A DNA stretch of 64,000 nt from Scolanthus callimorphus (taxonomy: Eukaryota; Cnidaria; Anthozoa; Actiniaria; Edwardsiidae): contig CM066912.1 in assembly GCA_033964015.1 (NCBI GenBank), forward strand, positions 16,155,399 to 16,219,398. The letters are read 5' to 3'. This document shows positions 1 to 13,100 of the stretch, piece by piece. The notes under the pieces are model-generated. The model searched no databases. It saw nothing but the letters and a program-made list of their open reading frames with translations, and was not told the DNA's origin. Position numbers and translations under genes: made by a program. Positions within the stretch are counted from its first letter, which is position 1. Each line of letters starts with the position of its first letter.

Positions 1-96
1 TTGCCGCGAAGATTAACGTGCGAAGTGGAACATGCTTCTAACTCCCAAGGGTAGTCAGTAGTTTATTTGCGAGCAGCCACGTCAGTCTTTCTTGCC

Positions 97-151
97 TATA
101 TAAAGGGTTTCTGACATGAATTCAGGCTTTTCGACACATCTTCGCAAACTG
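97..151 (+). promoter_or_regulatory. Candidate TATA promoter with short first exon
   Basis: TATATAAA lies at 97-104. An ATG at 116 opens twelve codons that end at 151, directly before a consensus splice donor GTAAGT at 152. This could be the start of a plus-strand gene or the promoter of a mobile element. I cannot find the next exon, so this is a pattern-only call. Confidence 0.25.
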
Positions 152-1867
152 GTAAGTCCTAAAATCTTTTCGACCCTCCCACCTCCCTTCGGCGACTTAG
201 CACTCACACCACTAGTCTCCTAGGTGCTCATTGCCTCGGCAAAATCGGTTTCCCATAACTTAACATCGCCGAGACAATGAGTGGCGGATTTATCGGTGAA
301 AATGGTTTACTATCCTAAGTCAGAACACTAGAAATTGAGTAACCTTTGCTTTTTAACCTTCTAAAGACTTTAAATGAGGAACAACTACAAACGTTCTCTT
401 CAAAAGTATATCTTAACACTGATAAATTTTTATAGTACCCCTCAAGGCTGAAATTTTAATGAATTATTTGTTCGCCCATTCAAAATAACGAAGATGCTGT
501 TGATTTGAAGTTAATAGCTCTCTTGGTTCAAGAGATATTCAAGATTTCTACTCATGCAAATAAGCAAAAAAAAATGACGTCACAAAGAGAATGGTACACA
601 AGAAGCTAACAATGTTTTATCTATTAATAATTCCGCTTGGTTTAGCTGACTTAACTTCAAACATGCTTATAACAAATAAGAACCAATAACTCAAACATCT
701 ATATGCTAGTTAGTGTTTTCATGGTAAAACGTTATGATGCTCTAGAAGTGATTCCTGGAAAAAAGAGGAAATCTTTGAAATAAGTCTTCGAAACTTCCAG
801 ATTTGTTTGTCAATACAACTCAGATTATTTTGACAAAGTTTTGTAGCACTTCACTGTGTGTAGTGTAATACGATTTTCCTCTTTTTTTTTAGAGACAGCC
901 CTAGTGTCAATAGTGTTACATGGTCAGAGGTTGTGGATTTGGTACTTCTTTTGTTATTACCAAACAGAATTATACACGAAACATTGTGAGGTAATTTTTC
1001 CAATTTGCATAAAGAGAAAATGTTGAATATCTCTGTAACCAAGAGCTATGAACGCCAAATAAACGTTATTTTTCTTATTTTGAATGTTCGATCAAGTAAG
1101 CCATTAAAATGTCAGCCTTGAGCGGCATGTAATATCCTCTATTTATATGTTTTGTTTCCCATTTTCACTAGGTATGAGTATCTTATTCTGCATTTCTGTA
1201 GAATCCCATTGCACCGAACTGTGATCTTGATTTGCTTGTTTGGTTTACTTCAGAAAACGAGATCAATAACAGAAACAGGGGGAGGGGGTACTTAGTCATC
1301 CAGACAAGTCTGAGAAAGCACCGAAACAAAGCGAAAGTCATGAGACCTCTCTGTAAGGAAAGCCTGATGAAACAAGTATGAAGGCTTTATTTCAATCCCT
1401 TTACAGTAAAAACCCGCATAAAAGAACGAGTGGATTAAGAACACTGAGACTGAAATTTGGTCCAAAAGGTACCTTATACATAAGAACACGTGCAGCCTGA
1501 AAAATGAAAATTGTTCTTGTATATAAAAATGGCTGCCAGTTAGATTCGAGTAGTAGAGTACCAGTAGATCAATATAATGTGCTAGACCATTGCACAAAGA
1601 GGTCTACAGCAGGTACTCTATGGGGATTTCCAGGGTACATTAAGCAATTATTTTGGATTTGACTAATTGTTGCTACTAAATAGTGTTACCTTCTGCCAAT
1701 CACATTCCATCTGTATTTGACTGCTGGTAGTGTATGCAGTATTTTAACCAATTTTAATAACAACTTAAGAACATTGTACATGTACAAGAACAAAATCAGC
1801 CTGAATCCCCAAAACACCTGTTCTTTTATGCGGGTTTTTACTGTATGTCAATTCCAGTTAATAAATT
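152..1867. other. No recognisable feature
   Basis: AT-rich DNA. Several short ORFs are present but none resembles a known protein or fits the paladin C-terminus. It should be intronic to paladin if the missing last exons lie further left. Confidence 0.4.
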
Positions 1868-1991
1868 GCAACACTGTATTTCAGTCTGTGGATAGGTAGG
1901 TGTATCATATTGGCTGCGCGATTGAAAGCAACGACTCTCTTGATATGAGAGGTTTGAAATTGGTTGGTATGGTTGCAAAATTACTGGGTCA
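1868..1991 (-). mobile_element. Remnant of the 1.7-kb palindromic TTAA family
   Basis: About 120 bp matches the right end of the full copy at 38382-40083. Shared blocks include CTGTATTTCAGTCT-like sequence, ATTGGCTGCGCGAT, ATATGAGAGGT and AAAATTACTGGGTC in the same order. The terminal GGTGG/TTAA is missing, so this is an old truncated copy. Confidence 0.7.
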
Positions 1992-3969
1992 TGATTGAAA
2001 CAAGTCGTTCAATGAATGTGCTAAGCGGGACCAATTCTGGTCTATAGACACGAGACCAAAAAGGGAGAATAGCCGAGATTCTGCTTGGGCTGGATTTTTC
2101 AAAGGGGTGTTTCAATCTTTACAGTAAATAATCTAGCTTCGGTTACTTATTTGTTACACTTTTTCGCGGCAGTGATTAATTATTTCTTATTCTGATTGTT
2201 ATAAAAACAATTTGAAAAATAAGCTTGTTATTCCATTGAGCACATTTCTATTGAACACTACTCATGAGAAGGTTAAGAGTAATTAGCAACATGGAAAATT
2301 TTGCTTTCCGTTCCAAAATGAAAATGGTGGCCAATAGGCAGCCTTTGGATGTCCTTTGTTAGAACGTGGTTCTAATAGAACTAATACTTTCTACTAAAAG
2401 TAGAATCTAAAAAAGTAAAAACCTAAGGTCGGCGCTTACCTCTTTTCACATCAACCCTTTCTTCGTCAGAGCTCCTCATTAAAGAAATTGAATGTTATAA
2501 GCAAGCAGCTCGAAACAGAGAAAAATCGATACGGTTACTTGGTTCAGGCACGAAATCAGAACATTTTTTTACAGCACTCTGGTCCTTTTTTGGAAGCTTC
2601 TTACCGTATGAGATAAACACAACAAACCAATCATAACATTGCCACACCCATTGGACACACGCTGGATATTCGTGTCTAAATTTGAGCTGAATCAACAGTT
2701 GGCCCAATCTCGGCAGTTTTAATTAAGATGGCTAGATGGCAAGATGGTTATTTACGTTGGTAACCACTGTTGGGGACTCCTCCATCACAATGACTCAAAA
2801 ATCAGTGCGCCCAATCCCTCATATTTTCGGTTTCACATTGCTATTGTGAAATTTGTAAAAGGGGCAATATCTAACATGTTTCACCTCATCGTTTTTACTA
2901 TAGAAGCGTTGCATTAAATTTTTCCCCATTTTCACGAATGTCAAAAAACAAAATTAGCATCGTGCCCCCTTAAATTTCGTTGCCATGGCAACAAGTACTG
3001 TCAACACTTTGACAATGGCACAGACAAGACAATTGTGACGTTTGATTATCTCGTCCCTTTTTCGTTCACGAGACTATAGTTGCAAAAAATCATTTTGACC
3101 CGCGTATAAGCCCCTTAAGACCCAAAAATAACCGCAAAAGTGATGGCCAGCCAGCTGCACGAACATGAAGTGCCCAAATATTTTTTTCATTTCCATATAT
3201 AGTGGTCCATTGCCTTCAAGTCCACATAGAAACCAGAGATAATCATTGTTGGAACAGAGTGTAAGATCAAATTGAAAATCACCAAAATTGACCTTCACAA
3301 TATAGCCCTTGCGTACCCCTTTCTTTTCCTCGCTGTAAAAAGTTGAGGTTTAACTATTTTCAAATGGTTTAAGCAAATTGTGAAAGTCGAATAGCATGTC
3401 TTTTCATAAATTACAAACAAAATATTCTATGTTATAACGCGTTTCGATAAGGACTGCCTCAAATCACTAATATTGCACAATATCACAGGGCCAAAACTGT
3501 ACCATTGAGGGTCAAAATGTACCCCCTAAATCCCTACATAGAAATTGTTATGACTCAAACAAATTGGGGTGTCGTGATCTACGCATGGACCACTATCACT
3601 CGACTGATTTATATCCAAATCGAAGATTTTGATTTTCCGACCACCAGTCGATCCACTCTGACAATCGCGAAGTGACTTAAGTCTGGGTATGTATTGTTGA
3701 TCTAATTGGAAAAGTTGACTTCTTCATTGGGAATCCTATTTTAGGACAATGTGACATTCGATACCCTTCGATAACTTCTTATCCATGTGTTGTGCACCAC
3801 CACCCACCCCCCCCCCCCCCCCCACGTTTTTCCTTCCACCTCTCGTGACAGCCATGCCTTAATAGCGCTGATCGAGCTGACTTGTAGCACACTTGCCACT
3901 ACAAATAGACACTAGACATACAATGCCATGAACACAATACCATTCAAATTTCATCGGTTTCGAGATCAC
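1992..3969. other. Paladin intron, no recognisable feature
   Basis: This lies directly after paladin exon 15 in transcript order. I looked for the exon expected next (a KGEF-type segment) on the minus strand and did not find it. A cytosine homopolymer run sits near 3805-3823. Confidence 0.4.
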
Positions 3970-4119
3970 CTTTTTGTTGCAGTATATGAGGCACGCGGCC
4001 AGCATAGCTGTGGTGGTTCTCTCCTTGCCGTTCTCACAGCAGAACACCAGACCAGGGCCATCCTCATCCGTGTAGATTTCACTCAAAGAGTTCAGCATTC
4101 CCAGCAGCTGATCGAAATC
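3970..4119 (-). CDS. PALD1: Paladin exon 15, second phosphatase signature
   Basis: Residues 647-696. DFDQLLGML leads into GLVFCCENGKERTTTAM, the second CX5R loop (Cys674, Arg680). The acceptor is TTGTAG and the donor is AAG|GTGATC. Further exons must follow, because the family continues about 160-180 residues beyond this loop. Confidence 0.93.
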
Positions 4120-7100
4120 CTACAAGGAGATTAGTCACAGTTATTCCACTGAAGAACACTATGGTTGTCATGAACCACATGCAGAAGTCTTCTGACCTTC
4201 TCCTCTATAGCCCTGTGTTTAGGTGTCGGCAGACGATAGTAGGCCAGCTCAGGAGTCCGTAATATCTGCTCCTCAAACATCTCTCTCATCGTTAACACGC
4301 TGCTGAACTCTCGTGTCTCGTGACTTGAGCTCACATCAATATACACCTAAGGATCGTCAGAAAAGAGCAACATAATATCATTGTGCCGATATAGGTTTCT
4401 GTCGCAAAGTACTGCTAGGGCGCTTCTCGGGTACATTAAGGCCTGTGTCAGCAAAAATATTGTGATATACCAAATATGCTACAATTGTTCTTCAAGTTCA
4501 ATAGGTGCCTCAAGATATTTAAGCAATTTTCGTTTTTTTTATTTTTTCTCATTGTCTCAGAAAAAATCAGGAACTTTTTCTGGTGTGCGCCGTCGGTGAC
4601 GAATCAGCTCTAAATACTCAAAATGTGAAACACATGTATTGATCAGCGGTATATTTCACTGCATTTTTTTAGATAACGTATATCCATAGAATAAGTTGCG
4701 TTCTTTAAACTAATCAGAACGCAGATAGTGAAGACAATGTATTATTATTACTTGGGCTTCCTGTGGAAGAGTCCGAGTTATAAATTCGGCTCTGTTTTTT
4801 CTTCTTCTGTCTTTCGGACTCAAATCGCAGTTTTATCGCGTGGGTCTGGGGAGAGATACTACTAAAAGAAAAAATAATTCTGTTCCCGCGCCCGTGATTG
4901 AACTGGTAAGCTTTGGTTCTAAAGTCCCACGCGCTCCCAACTCAGCCACAGAAGCTGATGGGATGCTAGTCGCAAAATATATTTTGAAGCCATTGTCCTG
5001 TAATTTGTGGCAAAATTACATCATCCGCGGTATAGTTCCTGGCGTTTCTCCTTTGAGCGTCAAAAAGCGCCGGAAGGTACGCGTTAACTGCAAAAATATT
5101 CCCAGAAAAAAGCGTTTCTTTTGTCCTAACATTTTCAGGAATCAAGGCAAATAATAGTTGGTGTGTATTTGGGTTTTTAGGAGCCCAAATCTTGCGATTG
5201 TTTTTGCTCAAATAAAATCAGCTTACATCAGCTTTCCTGACTTGGGCTCTGCATTCGAATGCAGTCGTGGCATTTTGTGGTTAAGGCTTTCTCCAACTTT
5301 CATTCAGATTCCTTTTTATTTTATTTTAACCAAAACAATTGCGGTCACCAATAACTACGCCTTGAATTTTTCGAGTTCACGCAGTTATGCGTCTAGTAAT
5401 TATTGCGGTTGCAGACTCCAAATAAGAACTACATATCACCTGTACAGGTCGTGCTTTTCCTTTTCTCAGGAGTTCTCCTTTTAGTTCGCACTCTTTCTTC
5501 TGCAAGGTAAAGGTAACAACCTGGTTACGTGATCGACGTTATGATGATAGTTATATCTTTGCCAGTATCCCAGTACATACATTAAAATATGTACCATTAT
5601 ATAAAATTCGATAACATTACTATAAATGCAATTAAGGCGAAGTTAAAAACCGAGACTGTACATGCTCTTAGTCTTGCGTGACACTGGCCGCCGGGCGGTC
5701 ACCTTTGTGTTAAGGCGTGACGCGTGGGTGTATCATACGTCAGAGGCTTTTAGGTTTGACAGCCTTTAGTATGCTTGGCACTGCGCGCGTTAGGATGCCA
5801 GCAATAGCAGCAGTTCTACTGGGGTTTCAGTCACTCTAAGTTATGGAAAACGATCCTTAGGATTGGGCACAGTTGTTGTTCAGTCCCGCGAAGTGCTAGA
5901 TGTGACCAATGAAGCAGTCCGAACAGCATTAGATCGCGGACAACCCTCGGCTTCTAGTTCCTCCGTTTCCCTGGCGCAGCATGGACTTCGCTAGTTGTCC
6001 CATCCATCGTGCAGACATTCACTACCCCAAATATTGGCGGTTTTGGGCGGCACACGTCCTCCAGCAGCCATTGTTCTACGGCGTTGGCTTCATCCAGTTC
6101 TCAATCGTCCGTTTGTGGTTTTTCTCCCGTTCCGTTAAGGCTGGTCTGGGCGATTCGCGCGGGAAAGTACATAGATCTCAGCGAGCTCCTTTTATCGAAT
6201 TTGGCTGTAAGTTTGTTTCCCCCTGATTCGCGTATGCTCAACGTGCTGTATATAATTTGCCAGTTGATTTGCCCGAATGAGTTTGTAGTTGTTTTCTGTC
6301 TGTTTGTTGTAAGCCAGGTTGATTTTGTTGGTGAACTCGAATTGCTTGTTGTTTGCACTGTGTTTTGCTAGTATAGATTACGTGCATGTAGTTTGCCCCC
6401 CCCCCCCCCCTTATGCGTGAGCATGTGTGGTTCGGGGTATTACGCCTCATCAATCCTGTTCAGCGGATAGCGATGAGCCGTTGTTATAACATCCGACCGG
6501 TTAGCGCAGTGGTAGAGCGCGGGGCTTGTGTGTGGGAGGTTGGGAGTTCAAACCCCGGCCGGACCAACACTCAGGGTCTTTTCTAAATAATTGACGAGAA
6601 GGTGCCGCCTTTGCTCCTAACACCTGCAAATGGTTAGACCTTCACGTCTCCTCGGATAAGGACGTAAAACCATAGACCGTATTATTATTAATTATTATTA
6701 TGATTATGATTATGATTATGATTATGATTATGATTATGATTATGATTATGATTATGATTATGATTATGATTATGATTATGATTATGATTATGATTATGAT
6801 TATGATTATGATTATGATTATGATTATGATTATGATTATGATTATGATTATGATTATGATTATGATTATGATTATGATTATGATTATGATTATGATTATT
6901 ATTATTATTATTATTATTATATTATATCGGTCAAAGAGCCCACTAAAATTGAAATTGCAAGTCTGTTACATTAAAACCCTTTGAATTTGGGAAATTTTTT
7001 ATCTTCAGTTTGTGCTCTCCTAATCTGCTTTTTAAGTTTATTTACCTGCTTCAGGATGAATAGAAGCTTGGGCATGCTGAGCGGGTGGGGTACATCCACG

Positions 7101-10100
7101 CAATTGCAGAACTTATAGATTTTAGAAAGGTAAACGGAGCGTCGGCAAAGGTGCTAAGCAATTTTTCTACCACAGAAGTCTACTTGAAAAAGGTACGCAG
7201 AACAGTTTCCAAAATGATACGCATTCAGTGCACTAGCGACCTCGATATAGACGCACTAGAAGCTAAGGGACATTGGGCAACATTAGAGGAGCTCTTGGAA
7301 GCAGTTGTCATTATTTTTCACGCTACGAGAATGTGCTTAAAACCTGTAAGGAGCGTCCATGCGCAGCATCGCCGCTAGATTTATCATTTGCTACCAAATT
7401 CCTAGCTGTATTTGTTTATCAAAGTTAAAGGTTCTCGCCCAATGACGTGTCAGTATTTGACTGTTGACATGGTCACAAAAGCCAAGACAAACGGTGGATT
7501 TATTGACCAGAAAATCATTGCTTTGTTGAATGCCTTTTGCTTTGTTATGCGGACGATCTTGCTTTCATCTAATAATGCCATGACAGCCATAAACAATGAC
7601 GTCTTGCCACTGTTGGAAGGTCCAATAAGACAGGGTACTTTCTGCTTATGGAATTTTCTTGGTACGAAAAGGCACAAATAATCATCGCAGAATTTGCTGA
7701 TTTCTTCGCTTGTGAGACTATTCTCCAGGATCTCTCGAAAGAAGGTTGGATTGGGATCTTTGTCGTGATTGTAAGGGATGAAGGCTCTTGGGGAAATGTG
7801 ACCAACATCACTCGATCGCAGTGCGCTGTTTAGAAATCTTCTCTGGCTGAAGGACCAAAACCACTTACCATTGACTTCCACTAGCTATTGATTTCAATCT
7901 GTTTGATGGCTTGGCACTCTTTGTTCTCTAATATTGGCTGATGACGGGACATGTGCGACAGGAGTCTATCCTTGAAGAATGGGCTTCCCAGTAAGGTGTC
8001 CAAGAAACTTCCAATATCACAAAGTCGCTCGTATGTAAAGCAAGATGACGCGTTTTCTTCAGAATCTCTGCTTTTCTGTAAGCGAAATCCAACTTGCGAA
8101 TGGCGCGCTCAACATCGTTGCACAAAACAGTTAACTTTTCGCCAGTTGCTAGGTTGCAGGGAGGCGCGCGTCTTCTTGACTATTCAGTTCCACGTTGAAT
8201 GCATCAAACTGTAGACCAACTTCTTTTAAACTCTTGATTGCAGGTACCAAGCTGCGTTTGAATTCCTCGATTACTACAATGAGCATCACCACATAGTCTT
8301 GTGGGAACGACCTGAAGTACTCTTTCCTTTTCTACATCTATGGAAACAATCTCGCTTACCATCTCTTCCCAATAGACTTCAAACGATTCTTTCACTACAT
8401 CTACCATGAGGCCATTTGTGTGGTCTTTTAAAAGCTGACACAACTTGCTTAGGAGCTCGCTCCCTCCTTGCTTTGCAGAAGTACGCGTTGCCTTGACCTC
8501 CACTTCACAGCGCGTGAGCTTTCTGTGGATCATTATTGCGTCTACGGGCGCTCCATTTTGCGATTGTATGGCAATCCAATAAGTAATGGAAGAATAGAGC
8601 TTCTGACGAGTGACAGAAGAAATCCCTGAAGGCTTAAAAGAATACAAAAGGCAGGTCAATCAGTGGAAACGTTGGCATGTTCTCATATTCAAAAGGCAGC
8701 GTGTCAATCAGTGGTAACGTTGGCCTATCCAGAACTAATTGAGCCACTCTAGAGTCTCTTTCTAAGATAATTTCTCGCTTAATGGGAAGAACTGCAGTGC
8801 GTAAAATGTTAGGGCAAATAAACATTCCATAATCATAAACATTCCTTTCAAGGATTAAGGGCGAATGTCTACATACCCGAATCAATTGACTTGAACTGCT
8901 AGCAGACTCCATTGATTCAGTTGGCTTGTCTGGTTCGACATCTTGATCTTCATCTCTGCCGTCCTCACCCTCCTTCTTCCTTTTTGACGATTTAAATGTT
9001 GAGATGGCCGAAAACAGGAATCTAACACCAGGAATACTGCTAACTGCCACGTCACATTCATTTCGATTTTTTACTTTCCCCTTCAAAGCTGAGCAAATTC
9101 CCTCCGTTCCCCCGATCCAAGCCATATGTGCACTTCACTCCTATAACTGAGCACGAACGTGCGGGATAATGTCAGCCAAAACTTTGTCTCTTATAGCGGC
9201 GCAGTTAAGTTGCCTGGAAAGCTTAGAAGCCGGCATTGTCTGTTGAAAGCAATACATACGGTCAGTTTTATAAATTTCAATTAGCTTTGAAGTGTACACT
9301 TGATAAATAGAACTCGAGGATGCATGGTTTCCTATCCCATCAAAGTAAGATGTAGGATTTTACAATCGTGAGATTCGAACTTTTCGAATGAACAACTAGA
9401 AAATAGTCCAAGGAAATTTAAACAAATCGAGCAGAGTTTTAGCCTTAACTGTCTTTGCCGACTTCTTGCTTGTTATGTGATGCGGTTTAAGACGCTCAAG
9501 GATATACACCTGTTTCAATTAACGTTGCTCTGCAAAACGTAAAACTATGAGCCATGCTTCATAAGTCGTAATGGTAATTCCTACCTAAAATGAAGCGGTT
9601 CACGCCAAATTGTGTCTCAAAGTAGTAAACAAAGTGCCATTGGATGGTTTTAGTTTAGTTTGGTTTGCCAAACTCGAGGAAAATACGAGAAATAGCGTCT
9701 TGATTATGATGCATGGTTCGTGGTTTTACGTTTTGTAGAGCAACGTTAATTGAAATAGGTGTATGTAGTTTCGCAAACAGAAGAAATGCTCACATCAGAA
9801 ACAATAGTGTGTTGGTTTAAGGGCGCCACGTTTTCGGAAAAAATACAAGTGCACTTTGGCTGACGTAATTTACCATTGAGGTATAATTACAGGTTGTTGA
9901 ATGAGTGACATTTAGTTAAAAGAATTTCGAACAATGTTCTAATATTGCAAAGCCGAATTATGCAACTGCCATGTTGGAATGTGGCCATTCCGAATGTGGC
10001 ATTCGCAAATATGTTTACTCAGAGACAAGGAGAATAACGTTATCTGGCAACGACTTGGTGTCTTACGTACCAGGCCGATAAAAATAGCTACACAATATGA

Positions 10101-13100
10101 ACAATAGGACGAGTCAACAAAATAATTGAATAGCGGAAAATTCGTGGTGTGTAAATCATGAAGTCGTTCCCGTTGTCTGACCCGTTAAATCCATCAAATC
10201 CGGTGTACATGAAATAGAATTATAATGAACATTTAATCGACAATTCTGTAGTTTTAACATTTTTGTTCACCGACAATTAACGAACAAATATTAGAGCAAA
10301 AAACTAGTGTTTTTAAATCAGCCAAATCCGCTAAATCCGCTAAATGATAAACAACATTCCGACTATTGCAGTCCATGGGAAAATTGATAGTGTATGTCTT
10401 CCCTGTCGAGTAGCTCTTGGACGTGTCCCCAATATCCAGGCATTTCTTCTTCTTACATATCTCACATCTATTCGACGAGCACTCGTGATACCCCTCGTCA
10501 CTACCATAAGTATTGGTAGATGTGACTTTAGCTCGGACTAGGTGCTCTTTTAGGCTTTTAGGCCGTCTAAAGGCCATCATAGGTATCTCCTGGATAGCCT
10601 TCTTACACCGGTCAGAGAGTTGTAACAAAGGGTGAAGCTTCAAACAGGTGTCAGGGGCTATTCCAGAGTTGCCCATGGTAGCGTATAGGAAACCAAAGAG
10701 TCTAGCCCAATACTTGGTACGTGCCAAGTTTACAGAAAAACCAAAGGAGAAGGCCCGTGGCACTTGCAACTGTACGTCGGACAGGTGTCAGGTATGTAGA
10801 TTTTTGGACACGGGGAATGTTTTTAAGAATAAGAACAGTGGTAAACAATAAACTATAAATTATGATTTGAATTGTAACTCAAGTAACGTAATTTATCTGT
10901 TATCGTGTAAAAAATGTAACATGCAATATATTGGTTCTACCATAACTAAATTCCGAACCAGGTTTAATAACCATAAGAGTAGAGTTGAGGCACACTCAAA
11001 ACTATGTATCAGTAAGAGGGCCAAAGATGACTTTGTGTACCAACATTTTTATACTAATGGCCACAATGGGCTAGAATATGTAAGCGTGCACTTGGTAGAT
11101 AGAGTAACAGCAGGAGAACAGGAGCTTAGGAATAAGGAAGGACAGTGGATGTATAAATTAGGGACTATTAATCCACCAGGGCTTAACGAGAATGATGGGT
11201 TCTTTGGCCAGAACCGCAAGGCACGTGCGCGGGCGCGCGCGCGCTAATGTTCAAATTTGTAAATAACGTCAGTTCACAACTTTGTTTGAATACGCGATTT
11301 ATGTAAGACGGTTAGTCACCCCGAAGAAGGCTACCTGTACGGGGCTGAAATATAGGTGGTTATATATATATATAGGACTTGAATTGTGGACAAATAAGAC
11401 ACCAAGCAACTTCTACAGTTCCATTTAAAAGAAAATTTAATAAACGTTTCGGTTATTCAGCCTTAATTCATCAGTAAAAAAGTTTAAAAATATAAATAAT
11501 AAATAAATATGAATATATAAATAAGTGATATTGTTACAGACAAACATTAGAACAGACAGTCAAAGAAACAGACAGAGACAGACAGGTAGACAGATACAGA
11601 CTGCCAGACAAGGACAGATAAATAGACAGACAAACATAAGTACAAATTTAAAAAATAGAAGTTTCAAAAATCAAGTAGGATAGAAGTGCACACTCCCAAC
11701 GCACCAGACAGCCAGACAGCAGATGGAGCCACCCTACATACCCACCCCACTAAGATGAGCATGCACTGCAGCCACATGTGCCGTCCAGCAAGCCAGTGCG
11801 TGAAAGAACTTTAGTTCACCCCGCATTGGAATTGAACAAGCGCTTTAACCGAAGACTAGGAAATATGTAAGTGGACCCCACATTTGGGTACGCAAGGATC
11901 ACTACTCACCTCGATCTCCGTGGCGTCAAGTCCTTTGTAAGGCATATGGTCCGATATGTTCTTCAGCTATAAAGAACATTTGGTCACATTCATTTTCCCT
12001 CCTGAACGCAAAAGCGTTATAACTCCAACGATTATTTAAGGGTGTAATTACCTATCTTTTTGAGCCGTTGCTAGGGAAAATTGAAAAAAACTCTGCGAAA
12101 TGAATATGTATTAACGATAATATTTTACAGAACATGAAGGTCCATCTTGGATAAGCTTTGGAAAATGATGACGTAATCGCGTGACGTCATCTTCAAATTC
12201 TTAGTGTAATTTGCCCAATTTGTGGTTTTATAACAGTGTAGGCATTGTGAATAAGATCTAGCATGGGTTTGCTGATAAATTTAAAAAATGATTTTTTACG
12301 CTTTATTTTGTTTTTAAACCATTCAGATGGCATAACTCAAAGCTTTTTCACATATTCGCTAATCCCATGCTAGGCTCTATGGAAAACAAGTTAAACAACA
12401 CTTTACAGCTTTATGCGACCCGCGTTTTCAAAACATCGATTTGCTTTTTGGCTTTGCTGTTCCGCCAGTCAAATCTTATGAGCCAATCAGATTCTTGCCG
12501 TTTCGTCTAGTGCAGTCGCCTGACTTTCCGTCGCGACGTTGTCTGGTTTTAGTTCAGAGGAAGCCAGTTAAGTGCACTAGGCGAAACTGGAAAAGAGTTT
12601 CATTGGCTCAGATAGTTTTATTGGCGGAACAGCAAATTAAAAAATAGAAATAATAACGTGGGTCGCGGTGGTTTTAGCTATAACGTTTTAAACATTCATC
12701 TTTTCTGATTTGACATAAGAAGTATAGTGTTTTGTTCAACCGGAAAACTGTCGTCCCCAGGCCCCCAAGCTCATCGGTAAGGCGTGCGTGGTTACATAGC
12801 TGGCTTCTTATTTGTGGAAAGGAGCAAGAAACCATTTGGATGCTTGGTCGAACTGGTTCTCTCTTTTTACTTTGGCACTCGAAACCCTGACCGTTTTTTG
12901 AAGGTTGTGATGCACTTTTTATGGCGAACACAAGTAAATATTATCTTCAAATATATCAAAGAAAATAGGAAATTTGACTAAAAATCAGGAGAAAGGATTA
13001 ACAATCTGTATGCGTGTTTTGAAAGGCGAAAAAAGTCAATTTGCTCATCATGACGAGAATGTGCCGGGGTTTGGCTTTATTTTCATGTTCGCGTAAAAGT

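Noticed and set aside
2440..2475. Minus-strand exon ending at a GTAAGC donor (2440 region)
   Set aside because: The donor is good but the encoded residues do not fit paladin and the phase is wrong.
3074..3298. Next paladin exon (a GDFQF segment)
   Set aside because: Only four residues resemble the expected KGEFQ motif and the following sequence does not match; no splice sites fit.
5158..5484. 108-codon plus-strand ORF
   Set aside because: It is the antisense shadow overlapping paladin exon 13 and has no similarity of its own.
6486..6570. Functional tRNA gene
   Set aside because: A and B boxes are present but T-stem pairing fails and no anticodon arm is convincing; the downstream body and tail identify a SINE.
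6700..6984. 94-codon ORF of Met-Ile repeats
   Set aside because: It is the (ATGATT)n microsatellite read in frame.
7450..7881. Host helicase gene
   Set aside because: The Walker A box is real but the ORF is truncated after it and the rest of the region is broken by stops and a duplication.
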